From: Chloroflexota bacterium
GTDB lineage: Bacteria > Chloroflexota > Limnocylindria > P2-11E
DNA length: 37,177 nt
Assembly: GCA_005883625.1 (NCBI GenBank)
Contig: VBDU01000049.1
Location: 1-37,177 of the forward strand
Direction: 5' to 3'
Shown here one piece after another: positions 1-6,951 of the stretch. Numbering within the stretch: position 1 is the stretch's first letter; the number at the start of each line of letters is the position of its first letter. Below the pieces are notes generated by a model, which searched no databases, was not told the origin of the DNA, and worked only from the letters and a program-made list of their open reading frames with translations. The translations under genes were made by a program, and so were the position numbers.

Positions 1-1183
1 CGGTCGACGGCTGTCCCGTCGGGAATCGATTGGTGAGGATCAGCAGCCGTTGTCCGTCGTGTGTGAGCGCGAGGTCGGTACCGGCGACATCCATTCGACC
101 GATCTCCGCCAGGTCCATCGTGTCGACGGCCAGCAGGTCGAGCGGCGTGACGTTGCCCTCTCTGTCGGCGCTGGGGAGGTCGATCCGCAATCCGCTCACG
201 TAGAGGCGCCGGCCATCGGCGCTCACGACCGCCACACGCTGGGTGCTCGCCTGGGCCTTCGCGGCGGCCGGCGTGGAGATCAGGTCGAGGATGCGATCGA
301 CGAGCGACCGTCGTGGCCGGATCGCCGTCGGTCCACGCACCGTGGCGGAGGCGAGATCGACGATCGCCACGCGATCCTGTTCGGCGTCGACGACGAACGC
401 GCGCGATCGCGGCAGATCCCACGCCACGGCGGGCATCACGTTGCGGACGTCGTCGAAGGCAGCGAGATCCTGGACCTGCCCGGCCCGCACGCCCGCGAGC
501 TCGCGCTTCACCACCGTCCCGCCCCGGAGGTCGACGACGTACACCTCGGTGTTCCGCGAGGGTCCGATCTTCCCGCCGGTGGTCCAGCCGACGATCGCGA
601 GGCGCTCGCCCGCGAGCGCCGCGCTGAGCGGCAGGAACGCGGCTGGCAGCTCGGCGACCCGGCTCTGGCTGTCCGAGGCGAGGTCGTAGCGGTAGACGCC
701 GGGATCCGGATTCATCATCGGCTCCCCTGCCATCGGGCCCGGGCGCACCCAGTAGAGCTGCCTGCCATCAGGTGCGAAGAAGAGCTGACTGACGTGATCG
801 TCGAACGTCACCGCGGTCGCTCGATCGGTCCAGCTCGCGAGATCGAACAGGTGGAGCACGCCGCCGCGATTGGCGGACCCGCCGGGCCAGAGCACGGCCG
901 CGAGGGTCCGACCGTCGGGCGCGGTGACGGCGGTGTAGTTATGCCCGAACGACAGAACGGGCTTCCCGGCGACGTCGCTCAGCGTCCGCGGATCGACGAG
1001 TCGCCCGCGCAGTCCCATCCCCGATCCATCGACGTCCACGAGCACGAGCGCCGAAGACGTGACGCTTGGGGCGGACGACGGGCGGTCCGGCGTGGCCGGC
1101 GGCATCGGAGCGCAGGCCGCGAGCGCGAGGACGAGCGCCGCTCCGAGGAGGACGCGCGGTCCCGACCGGTCCGACGTGGCCAT
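1..1183 (-). CDS. Putative lipoprotein with beta-propeller-like repeats (3' end outside window)
   Basis: Reading from an ATG at 1183 there is an uninterrupted frame of 394 codons to the window edge, so the C-terminus is missing. The N-terminus is a lipoprotein signal: basic start, hydrophobic stretch, and lipobox LAAC with Cys24 as the likely lipidated residue. The mature part repeats short modules such as APDGRTLAAVLW, APDGRQLYWVRP and SADGRRLYVSGL, the D-G-R-x-L pattern of YncE/WD40-like or TolB-like beta-propellers. I infer a membrane-anchored, surface-exposed propeller. No catalytic motif is visible and the ligand is unknown. It lies 37 bases after the stop of the MetE-like gene on the same strand and may be read through from it. 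I see no terminator between them. The frame is clear; the function is not. Confidence 0.75.
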   Translation of the reverse strand, partial: MATSDRSGPRVLLGAALVLALAACAPMPPATPDRPSSAPSVTSSALVLVDVDGSGMGLRGRLVDPRTLSDVAGKPVLSFGHNYTAVTAPDGRTLAAVLWPGGSANRGGVLHLFDLASWTDRATAVTFDDHVSQLFFAPDGRQLYWVRPGPMAGEPMMNPDPGVYRYDLASDSQSRVAELPAAFLPLSAALAGERLAIVGWTTGGKIGPSRNTEVYVVDLRGGTVVKRELAGVRAGQVQDLAAFDDVRNVMPAVAWDLPRSRAFVVDAEQDRVAIVDLASATVRGPTAIRPRRSLVDRILDLISTPAAAKAQASTQRVAVVSADGRRLYVSGLRIDLPSADREGNVTPLDLLAVDTMDLAEIGRMDVAGTDLALTHDGQRLLILTNRFPTGQPST

Positions 1184-1220
1184 CACTCTAACTACAGCAG
1201 ACCGCGCGCCGAGGGTCCGA

Positions 1221-2201
1221 TCAGGCCGGCACTTTCGCGAGCTCCCTCCGCACGACCTTCGTCGCCTCGACGACGATGCGGCACTTCTCCACGCACTCGT
1301 CCACGGTCCGCGTCTTGAGGCCGCAGTCCGGATGCGGCCAGAGGCGATCGGCCGGGACGAAGCGCAGTCCCTTGCGGATCCCCTCGGCGGCTTCGGCGAC
1401 GGTCTCGGTCTCGTGCGCGTGCACGTCGACGATGCCGATCGCGAGCTCCTTGGTGAACGGCTCGCGCTCGAAGAGGTCGAGCCAGCGGTAGCCGTAGTTC
1501 GCCATCGCGAGGTCGAGCTGGTCGACCGGCAGCTCGAGGACGCGCGGGTAGATCGCGGCGAAGTCGCCGTAGCAGATGTGCGAGATCGTCTTCGCTTTCA
1601 GGTTCTGCGTGACGAGCCCCATCGCCTCGATCGCGATGTCGATCTCTTCGGGGCGCGCGTGGATGGCGGGCTCGTCGATCTGGATGTACGTCGCGCCGGC
1701 GCGCTCGAGATCCTCGGCCTCCTCGCGGACGACCTGGGCGAGCGCGAGCGCGGCCTCACGCCGCGTCGGGTAGGCCTCGTTATACGACCAGTCCAGCAGC
1801 GTGTACGGGCCCGTGAGCATGCCCTTCACGGGCTTGCTCGTGAGCGACTGCGTGTACTCGAACCACGACACGGTCATAGGCGCCGGCCGCTTCACGCGGC
1901 CCGCGATGATCGGCTTGTGGTAGTAGCGGTTCCCATAGGCGCGCACGAGCCCGCCGATCTTGAACCCCTCGAGCCGCTCCGCGAAGTACGCGACCATGTC
2001 ACCGCGATACATCTCGCCGTCCACGAGGACGTCGAGGCCGAGCTGCTCCTGGCGGCGGATCCACTCCGCCGTCGCCTTGCGCTCGAGCTCCTCGAGCTCC
2101 GTGGCGCCGAGCTTTCCGCGTGCGTGCTGGCTGCGGGCTTTCGTGAGGTAGTCCGGCTTGCCGAACGACCCGACCGTCGTGGTCGGAAGGACTTCGCTCA
2201 T
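1221..2201 (-). CDS. metE: Cobalamin-independent methionine synthase, MetE C-terminal catalytic domain type
   Basis: This 326-residue protein matches the catalytic (C-terminal) barrel of MetE, which moves a methyl group to homocysteine. Visible motifs are TTTVGSF near the start, IDEPA with Asp176, the zinc pair H208-x-C210 in SHICYGDF, VDVH with His261, and PDCGLKTR with zinc ligand Cys293. It is less than half the length of classical MetE (about 750 residues), so the N-terminal barrel is absent from this chain. Its start ATG overlaps the stop of the upstream MetE-like gene (ATGA), implying translational coupling. By my alignment the glutamate that binds zinc in E. coli MetE is replaced by Ala232. 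Single-domain core MetE proteins that are folate-independent are known; the neighbouring MTHFR argues for methyl-folate use here, but this is not proven. Confidence 0.88.
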   Translation of the reverse strand: MSEVLPTTTVGSFGKPDYLTKARSQHARGKLGATELEELERKATAEWIRRQEQLGLDVLVDGEMYRGDMVAYFAERLEGFKIGGLVRAYGNRYYHKPIIAGRVKRPAPMTVSWFEYTQSLTSKPVKGMLTGPYTLLDWSYNEAYPTRREAALALAQVVREEAEDLERAGATYIQIDEPAIHARPEEIDIAIEAMGLVTQNLKAKTISHICYGDFAAIYPRVLELPVDQLDLAMANYGYRWLDLFEREPFTKELAIGIVDVHAHETETVAEAAEGIRKGLRFVPADRLWPHPDCGLKTRTVDECVEKCRIVVEATKVVRRELAKVPA

Positions 2202-3175
2202 GCTTCGACACCTCCGGCGGACTTCGCGCCCGCGACGAGCGCGGCGAGCTTGGCACGGGCAACGTCGCGGGGCAGGTATTCAAGCGAGGTCGTCGGCGCG
2301 AGCCAGAGGCGATCCGGCGAGACGAGGCGGAGCGCGCCCTCGGCGAGCCGGGCGACCTCATCGGGGGTCTCGAGCCGGGTGTTCCGCGCGTCCACCGCCC
2401 CGAGGACGATCGTCGTGGTCTTCGGGAACGCGTCGAGCCGGCCAAGCGCGGTCGTCTCGCGGCTGCGCACGTCGAGCGCGATCTGCGCGACACGGAACGA
2501 GGCCAGCGACTCGAGGATGCGGTCGGGCGGGAAGAAATAGGTCACGAGACAGATCGCGACCCCCGCGCCCGCGATCCTGCCGTAGGCCTCGCGAGCGAGC
2601 TCGATGTGCGCGGGCAGCGCGACAAGGGCGGGATCCTCGACGTCAACGAGCGTGGCGCCGGCGTCCTTGAGCCCACGGATCTCCGCGGCCACCGCGTCCG
2701 CGACAGCGAGGACGCGCTTCTCGAGCGAGGGGAAGTGGCGATCCTCGGCCAGCGTCGCGAAGGTGAGCGGCCCGCAGACCGCACCCTTGAGCTCGGCGCG
2801 CGTGACCGCGGCGCGCGCGAAGGCGAAGTCTTTCACGAGCGTGAGCCCGTCCGCACGGATCGGGCCCTTGATCACGGGCTGGCGGAAGTAGGTGTTGTTG
2901 TCGTAGAAGCGCTCGAGGGGGCCGCGCGAGACGCCGCCCCACGCGCGCGCGAACGGCGCAAGAGGATCGTCCCAGCGGATCTGCCCGTCGTTGGTCACGT
3001 CGACGCCGGCGTCCTCGATCTCCTTGAGCGCGGCGCGCGTGGTCGCGTCGTACGCGGCGTCCAGATCTCCGTCCGCGATCTCGCCCCGGTCGTGCCGATG
3101 CAGTGCGCGCCGCAGCTCTTGCGCCGCGGCGTCGTCGCCGACCTTCGGGTACGCGCCGATCACCGTCGTTTTCAC
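2198..3175 (-). CDS. MetE-like single-barrel protein, probable partner of the catalytic MetE-type subunit
   Basis: A 325-residue MetE-superfamily (UROD/MetE barrel) protein. It begins TTVIGAYPKVGDD, as MetE barrels do, and contains RGPLERFYDNNTYF, which resembles the N-terminal MetE barrel. The catalytic D-E-P is changed to VEDPAL, and the zinc-binding H-x-C site is replaced by TYFFPP, so it should not bind the catalytic zinc in the usual way. I chose GTG 3175 because its GTGA overlaps the metF stop and the alignable family start follows at once; the frame stays open to an upstream ATG at 3250 inside metF, but those extra residues look like non-coding translation. Its stop overlaps the next gene by ATGA. 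I infer that it supplies the folate-binding or scaffold half of a split two-barrel MetE. It could instead be a separate enzyme. Confidence 0.8.
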   Translation of the reverse strand: MKTTVIGAYPKVGDDAAAQELRRALHRHDRGEIADGDLDAAYDATTRAALKEIEDAGVDVTNDGQIRWDDPLAPFARAWGGVSRGPLERFYDNNTYFRQPVIKGPIRADGLTLVKDFAFARAAVTRAELKGAVCGPLTFATLAEDRHFPSLEKRVLAVADAVAAEIRGLKDAGATLVDVEDPALVALPAHIELAREAYGRIAGAGVAICLVTYFFPPDRILESLASFRVAQIALDVRSRETTALGRLDAFPKTTTIVLGAVDARNTRLETPDEVARLAEGALRLVSPDRLWLAPTTSLEYLPRDVARAKLAALVAGAKSAGGVEA

Positions 3176-4086
3176 GACACCGCCACCTTCGCTTCCGGCC
3201 GCGGCAGGAGTCCCGCTCTCTCGACGACCTGTGGGACCGCCTCGGGCCACTCGATCGCGTAAAGATGCACGCCGCGCACGCCGGGGAGCGCCTTCAGCGC
3301 TCGGACCATCTCGACCGCGATGGCGACCCCCTCGGCCTCGCCGTCGGCCGCCTTCTTCATGCGCTCCACGACCTCGGGACCTAGCGCCACCCCGGGGACC
3401 TTCGCGAGCCGGTCGGCCTGCTCCCCCGAGCGCAGGATGAGGACGCCGGCGATGACGGCGACCTCACGCGCATCGGTCCGCCGCAGCTCCGCGAGCCACT
3501 GACTGAACGTCGCGAGGTCGAACACCGGCTGCGTCTGGAGGAACTCGGCGCCGGCCTCGACCTTCTCGATGGTCTTCGTGATGTCGGCGGACATGGGCTT
3601 CGCAAAGGGCGACGCGGTCGCGCCGACGAAGTACGAGGGCGCGTACCGGATCTCGTCGCCGGAGATGAACTTTCCGTCACGCATCCCGGCCGCCATCTTC
3701 ACCAGGCCCACACCATCGAGGTCCTTCACGTTCACCGCATCCGGATGGTTGCCCTGTTTTGGATCGTCGCCGCTCATGAACACGAAGTTCTCGAGGCCGA
3801 GCGCGGCCGCGCCGAGCACGTCGGCCTGGAGCGCGATCCGGTTCCGGTCGCGGCCGGTCATCTGCACGATCGGCTCGACGCCGGACTCGCGGACGAGGAT
3901 CGCGGCGGGGATCGCGGCCATCGCCGCGACCGCGCGGTTGCTGTCGGTCACGTTCACGGCGTCGACCGCCCCCTTGAGCGCGCTCGCGCGCCGGCGGACC
4001 ACCTCCGCGCTGGCGCTCTTGGGCGGATTGAGCTCCGCCGTAACGACGAATTCGCCCGCCTTGAGGAGTGCCGCGAGCCCGCTCAA
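3172..4086 (-). CDS. metF: Methylenetetrahydrofolate reductase
   Basis: A 304-residue TIM-barrel flavoprotein of the MetF family, which reduces 5,10-methylene-THF to 5-methyl-THF for methionine synthesis. Diagnostic segments are VTAELNPPK with the conserved catalytic Glu near residue 18, the folate/FAD-site run QMTGRDRNRIALQAD, FLQTQPVFD, and the C-terminal GVHLYAIEWPEAV. Its length is normal for a bacterial MetF without a regulatory domain. The start is TTG at 4086; a Shine-Dalgarno-like AAGGAGAGG lies upstream inside the terminator hairpin of the SAM riboswitch, so expression should fall when SAM is plentiful. It is the first gene of the operon and overlaps the following MetE-like gene by four bases (GTGA). 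The family call is secure. The exact start is supported by position and Shine-Dalgarno sequence only. Confidence 0.95.
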   Translation of the reverse strand: MSGLAALLKAGEFVVTAELNPPKSASAEVVRRRASALKGAVDAVNVTDSNRAVAAMAAIPAAILVRESGVEPIVQMTGRDRNRIALQADVLGAAALGLENFVFMSGDDPKQGNHPDAVNVKDLDGVGLVKMAAGMRDGKFISGDEIRYAPSYFVGATASPFAKPMSADITKTIEKVEAGAEFLQTQPVFDLATFSQWLAELRRTDAREVAVIAGVLILRSGEQADRLAKVPGVALGPEVVERMKKAADGEAEGVAIAVEMVRALKALPGVRGVHLYAIEWPEAVPQVVERAGLLPRPEAKVAVS

Positions 4087-4088
4087 CG

Positions 4089-4119
4089 AAAAAGACCTCT
4101 CCTTTCATATGAGAGGTCT
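4089..4119 (-). terminator. Intrinsic terminator of the SAM riboswitch, also covering the metF ribosome-binding site
   Basis: On the minus strand AGACCTCTC (4119-4111) pairs perfectly with GAGAGGTCT (4101-4093) around a nine-base loop, followed by a run of T. It lies between the SAM aptamer and the TTG start of metF. The only Shine-Dalgarno-like sequence for metF, AAGGAGAGG, sits in the loop and 3' arm of this hairpin. Confidence 0.88.
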
Positions 4120-4135
4120 CCCAGTTCGGTGACTC

Positions 4136-4235
4136 CCCTCATCTTTCCCTTCCGGGACGGACTTGGCACCGCAGCGGGTCTCCGCCGGTTGCCGAGGCGT
4201 CGTCGGGCCGTTCCCTCAGCCTCTCTGGATGAAAG
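4136..4235 (-). promoter_or_regulatory. SAM-I (S-box) riboswitch aptamer
   Basis: The minus-strand leader of metF carries the S-box core in order: CCAGAGAGGCTGAGGGA, then ACGGCCCGA, CTCGGCAACC, GGTGCCAA and GGGAAAGATGAG. The closing P1 stem pairs CTTTCATC (4235-4228) with GATGAGGG (4143-4136), with some G-U pairs. It sits directly upstream of a perfect terminator hairpin and of the metF-metE operon, the usual context for SAM-responsive transcription attenuation. Known of the family: SAM binding favours the terminator. Confidence 0.93.
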
Positions 4236-4269
4236 GTTCGCGTATGAAGTTTCGCACGATGCTAGCACG

Positions 4270-4275
4270 TAGACT
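4270..4275 (+). promoter_or_regulatory. Candidate -10 box for fchA-folD
   Basis: TAGACT lies 17 bases before the fchA start, so transcription would begin near 4282. The same hexamer precedes the gene at 15901. No clear -35 box is visible. It is divergent from the riboswitch operon. Confidence 0.4.
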
Positions 4276-4292
4276 CTCCGCGTTTCCCAAAC

Positions 4293-4919
4293 ATGACCGA
4301 TCGACTCGTCGAGCGGACCGTGCGCGCGTTCAGCGACGACCTCGCCTCGGACCGGCCGGTGCCGGGAGGCGGGAGCGCCGCGGCGTACGCGGGTGCCATG
4401 GGCGCGGCGCTCGCCGCGATGGTCGGGCGCATCAGCGCGCGCAAGGACGAGTCAGAGCAGCTGCGGGCGTTCGTGGATGAGATGGACAACCTGCGCGCCG
4501 ACTTCCTCCGTCTCGTCGACGACGACAGCGCCGCGTACGCGCGCGTCGCCGAGGCGATGAAGCTCCCGCGGAAGACCGACGAGGAAAAGAGCGCGCGTAC
4601 AGAGCGGATGCAGGCAGCGCTCCTCGCGGCGGCGCGCGTGCCCCTCGACATCGCGAAGACGAGCCGCCGGCTCCTCGACGCCTGCGAGCGCGGCACCGCC
4701 ACGGCGACGCCGGCGACGGTGAGCGACATCGGGGTGGGCGCGCTCATGGGCGAGGCCGCCCTTCGTGGCGCAGCGCTGAATGTGATGATCAATCTCGCGT
4801 CGGTGAAGGACGCAGCGCAGGTGAAGTCGCTGTCCGAAGACCTCGATCGCGCGCTCGAGGGGACCGACGAGCAGCGAAAGCGGATCATGGACTTCGTCGA
4901 GTCGCGTATCGCCCGTTGA
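4293..4919 (+). CDS. fchA: Methenyltetrahydrofolate cyclohydrolase, FchA / cyclodeaminase family
   Basis: A 208-residue, mostly helical protein of the formiminotransferase-cyclodeaminase/FchA family (PF04961 type). The hallmark is PVPGGGSAAAYAGAMGAALA at about residues 23-42, then a helical body with ISARKDE, RVPLDIAKTSRRLLDAC and NVMINLASVKD. In one-carbon metabolism FchA interconverts 5,10-methenyl-THF and 10-formyl-THF. It could also be a formimidoyl-THF cyclodeaminase, but no histidine-degradation gene is nearby and folD follows after only 13 bases. The pairing matters because the adjacent FolD lacks its cyclohydrolase residues, so FchA probably does that step. The ATG at 4293 fits the family N-terminus. 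Only a weak ribosome-binding site is visible. Confidence 0.9.
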   Translation: MTDRLVERTVRAFSDDLASDRPVPGGGSAAAYAGAMGAALAAMVGRISARKDESEQLRAFVDEMDNLRADFLRLVDDDSAAYARVAEAMKLPRKTDEEKSARTERMQAALLAAARVPLDIAKTSRRLLDACERGTATATPATVSDIGVGALMGEAALRGAALNVMINLASVKDAAQVKSLSEDLDRALEGTDEQRKRIMDFVESRIAR

Positions 4920-4932
4920 CGGATCGCTACTA

Positions 4933-5778
4933 GTGCGCCTCCTTCACGGAAAGCCTCTCGCCGAGGAGCTGCATGCCACGTCCGCCCAGCGCACCGCCCG
5001 GCTCCGCGACCGCGGGGTCGAGCCGCGGCTCGCGGTCGTGTCCGTCGGCGCCGACCCCGCGGCGAACACGTACCTCCAGCGTCTGGTCGGCCATGGCCGG
5101 CGGCTTGGCATCGTCGTTGACGACGTGTCGCTGCCGCGCGAGTCCGCCGAGGCCACGGTCGCCGGCACGCTGGAACGGCTAGGCGCCGATCCACGCGTGA
5201 ACGGGATGTTGCTGCTCACGCCGCTCCCCGGGAAGCTCGACGAGGGGCACCTCGTCGATCACATCGCGCGCGAGAAAGACGTCGAAGGAATGAACCCGTT
5301 CAACGTCGGGCTGCTGGCCGACGGCCGGCCGCGCTTCGTGCCCTCGACCGCGGAGGCGATCGTGGAGCTCCTGAAGTTCCACGGGGTTTCCCTGCGCGGC
5401 GCGCGCGCGGTCGTGATCGGCCGGAGCACGGTCATCGGCCGTCCCGCGGCGTACCTGCTGCTGAACGAGGACGCGACCGTCACGATCGCGCACCGCGGCA
5501 CGGCCGAGCTCGCGGCGATCACGAGGACCGCCGACGTCGTCGTCGTCGGCATCGGCCGCGCGGGCTTCGTAAAGGGCGACATCCTGCGATCAGGCGCGAC
5601 CGTCATCGACGCCGGTATCAACGTGACGCCGCAGGGGATCGTGGGCGACGTCGACCTCGCGAGCGTGTCGGCCGTCGCGGGCGCGCTGAGCCCGGTACCG
5701 GGTGGCGTCGGCGCGGTCACCACGGAGCTGCTGCTGCGCAACGTGATCACGGCGACGGAGCATCAGCGGAAGGACTAG
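4933..5778 (+). CDS. folD: Methylenetetrahydrofolate dehydrogenase, FolD family, probably lacking cyclohydrolase activity
   Basis: A 281-residue FolD-family protein with normal length and fold landmarks: VSVGADPAANTYL, LLLTPLPGKLD, EKDVEGMNPFNVG, the Rossmann segment VVIGRSTVIGRPAA, and the C-terminal SPVPGGVGAVTTELL. Bifunctional FolD proteins use a Tyr-x-x-x-Lys pair plus Gln and Asp for the cyclohydrolase reaction. Here Tyr47 is kept but the Lys position is Leu51, the Gln position is Leu95, and the DVDG motif is DVEG (Glu118). I therefore infer a monofunctional dehydrogenase making methenyl-THF, with upstream FchA completing the route to 10-formyl-THF. The start is GTG 4933, 13 bases after fchA, in one operon. 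Family assignment is secure; loss of activity is inference from motif alignment. Confidence 0.92.
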   Translation: MRLLHGKPLAEELHATSAQRTARLRDRGVEPRLAVVSVGADPAANTYLQRLVGHGRRLGIVVDDVSLPRESAEATVAGTLERLGADPRVNGMLLLTPLPGKLDEGHLVDHIAREKDVEGMNPFNVGLLADGRPRFVPSTAEAIVELLKFHGVSLRGARAVVIGRSTVIGRPAAYLLLNEDATVTIAHRGTAELAAITRTADVVVVGIGRAGFVKGDILRSGATVIDAGINVTPQGIVGDVDLASVSAVAGALSPVPGGVGAVTTELLLRNVITATEHQRKD

Positions 5779-5788
5779 CAAGCCCGAG

Positions 5789-5809
5789 CATCGGCGATTG
5801 GTGTCGGTG
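5789..5809 (+). terminator. Possible hairpin after folD
   Basis: CATCGGC (5789-5795) can pair with GTCGGTG (5803-5809), using two G-U pairs, around a seven-base loop, ten bases after the folD stop. No T tract follows, so it is at best a weak or factor-assisted terminator. Confidence 0.25.
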
Positions 5810-5840
5810 CTAGCGTTCGGCCTTAGGAAGGCAGGAGACC

Positions 5841-6923
5841 GTGGTCCGGCGCCGCGTTCTGCTACGCGCGCTCGTTGGAGGGACAGGCGCCGCCGTGTTG
5901 GGCGCGGTCTGCGGCGCGCCGACCGGGCTTCCAAAGGCATCGGTACGCAGATACCGCATCGGCTCGCTTATCCAACGCGTCGCGTAGTGCGAGCACGCGG
6001 GTGAATACGTCGTCGCGGACGGGGCGGCCGTCAAGACCGTGCAGACCCGCCCGGTGAATAGCGACTTCTGCTTCATCGAGGGCCTGATGCTGGAGGCGCT
6101 CGAGAAACGTGGCTACCGCCAGGGCGAGAATCTCGAGTGGATCGTCGCGAGTCCGGCCGACTACCTCGCGACGGGCGTCGCGGACTTCATAGCGCCAGCC
6201 AAGGCGCTTCAGGCAATCCGCGTGGACATCATCGGCACGTCGAACAGCAACTCCACGGCCGCCGCCGCGCAGATAACGACCACCACCCCGATCGTCCTCG
6301 CCAGCTCGAATGACATCTTGGACACGGGTCTCGTCGCGAGCCTCGCGCACTCGGGCGGCAGCATCACCGGCATTAGCGGTCTGCTCGTTGACATCACCGC
6401 CAAGAGATTCGAGCTTCTCAAGGAGACATTTCCCTGGGTGAAGAGCCCGATCCTCGTCTACGGGAACTTCGCCCCTCACCTCCGCAACCTGGAAGCGGCG
6501 CTCGAGGCCGGCCGCCGCCTGGGCCTCTCGGCCGTGGCCATTCTCGTCACCGGCGACGGCTCGGATTTCATCGCCAAGGCAAAGAGAACACTCGACGATG
6601 GCTCCGATTCATTGGTCGCCATGGGCACGCCCGGTCCACCGGAGCAGATCGTCCCCATCGTCAAGGAGCGGAGGCTGCCGGCGATCTTCGGTACCGAATT
6701 CGGGTTCCTCGAGGCGGGCGCGCCGGTCGGCTACGGCACGTCGCTGGATGCCCAGACATTCGCCGAATACGCGGACCGCATCTTCAAGGGCGCGAATCCT
6801 GGAGATCTTCCCATCGTGGCGCCAAAGTCCTTCGAGCTGGTGGTCAATCTCAAGGCCGCCGAGGCGCTCGGGTTCACCATCGCGCCATCCGTGCTCGCCC
6901 GGGCCACCAGATTGATCAAATGA
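5841..6923 (+). pseudogene. ABC-type substrate-binding lipoprotein (PF04392 type) interrupted by an in-frame TAG
   Basis: A GTG at 5841, preceded by GGCAGGAG, opens a Tat-like lipoprotein signal (MVRRRVLLRALVGG...) and the family entry YRIGSLIQ. TAG at 5985-5987 then stops the frame after 48 codons. The same frame continues without another stop to 6923 and resembles the paralogues at 8911 and 9912: GLMLEALEKRGYRQGENLEW, TTTPIVLASSNDILDTGLVASLAHSGGSITG, YADRIFKGANPGDLPIV and a final LARATRLIK. About 30 codons around the stop have no counterpart in the paralogues. A restart at GTG 6039 would give 294 residues without a signal peptide, useless for an exported binding protein. I read it as a decayed gene; a base-call error or stop readthrough are alternatives. 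Confidence 0.72.
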
Positions 6924-6951
6924 TCCGCGTCCGGTTCACCGAGCCTGCGCA

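Noticed and set aside
50..1318. Long plus-strand frame at the left edge
   Set aside because: Arginine/glycine-rich translation without family character; it is antisense to a lipoprotein frame with a clear signal peptide and repeats.
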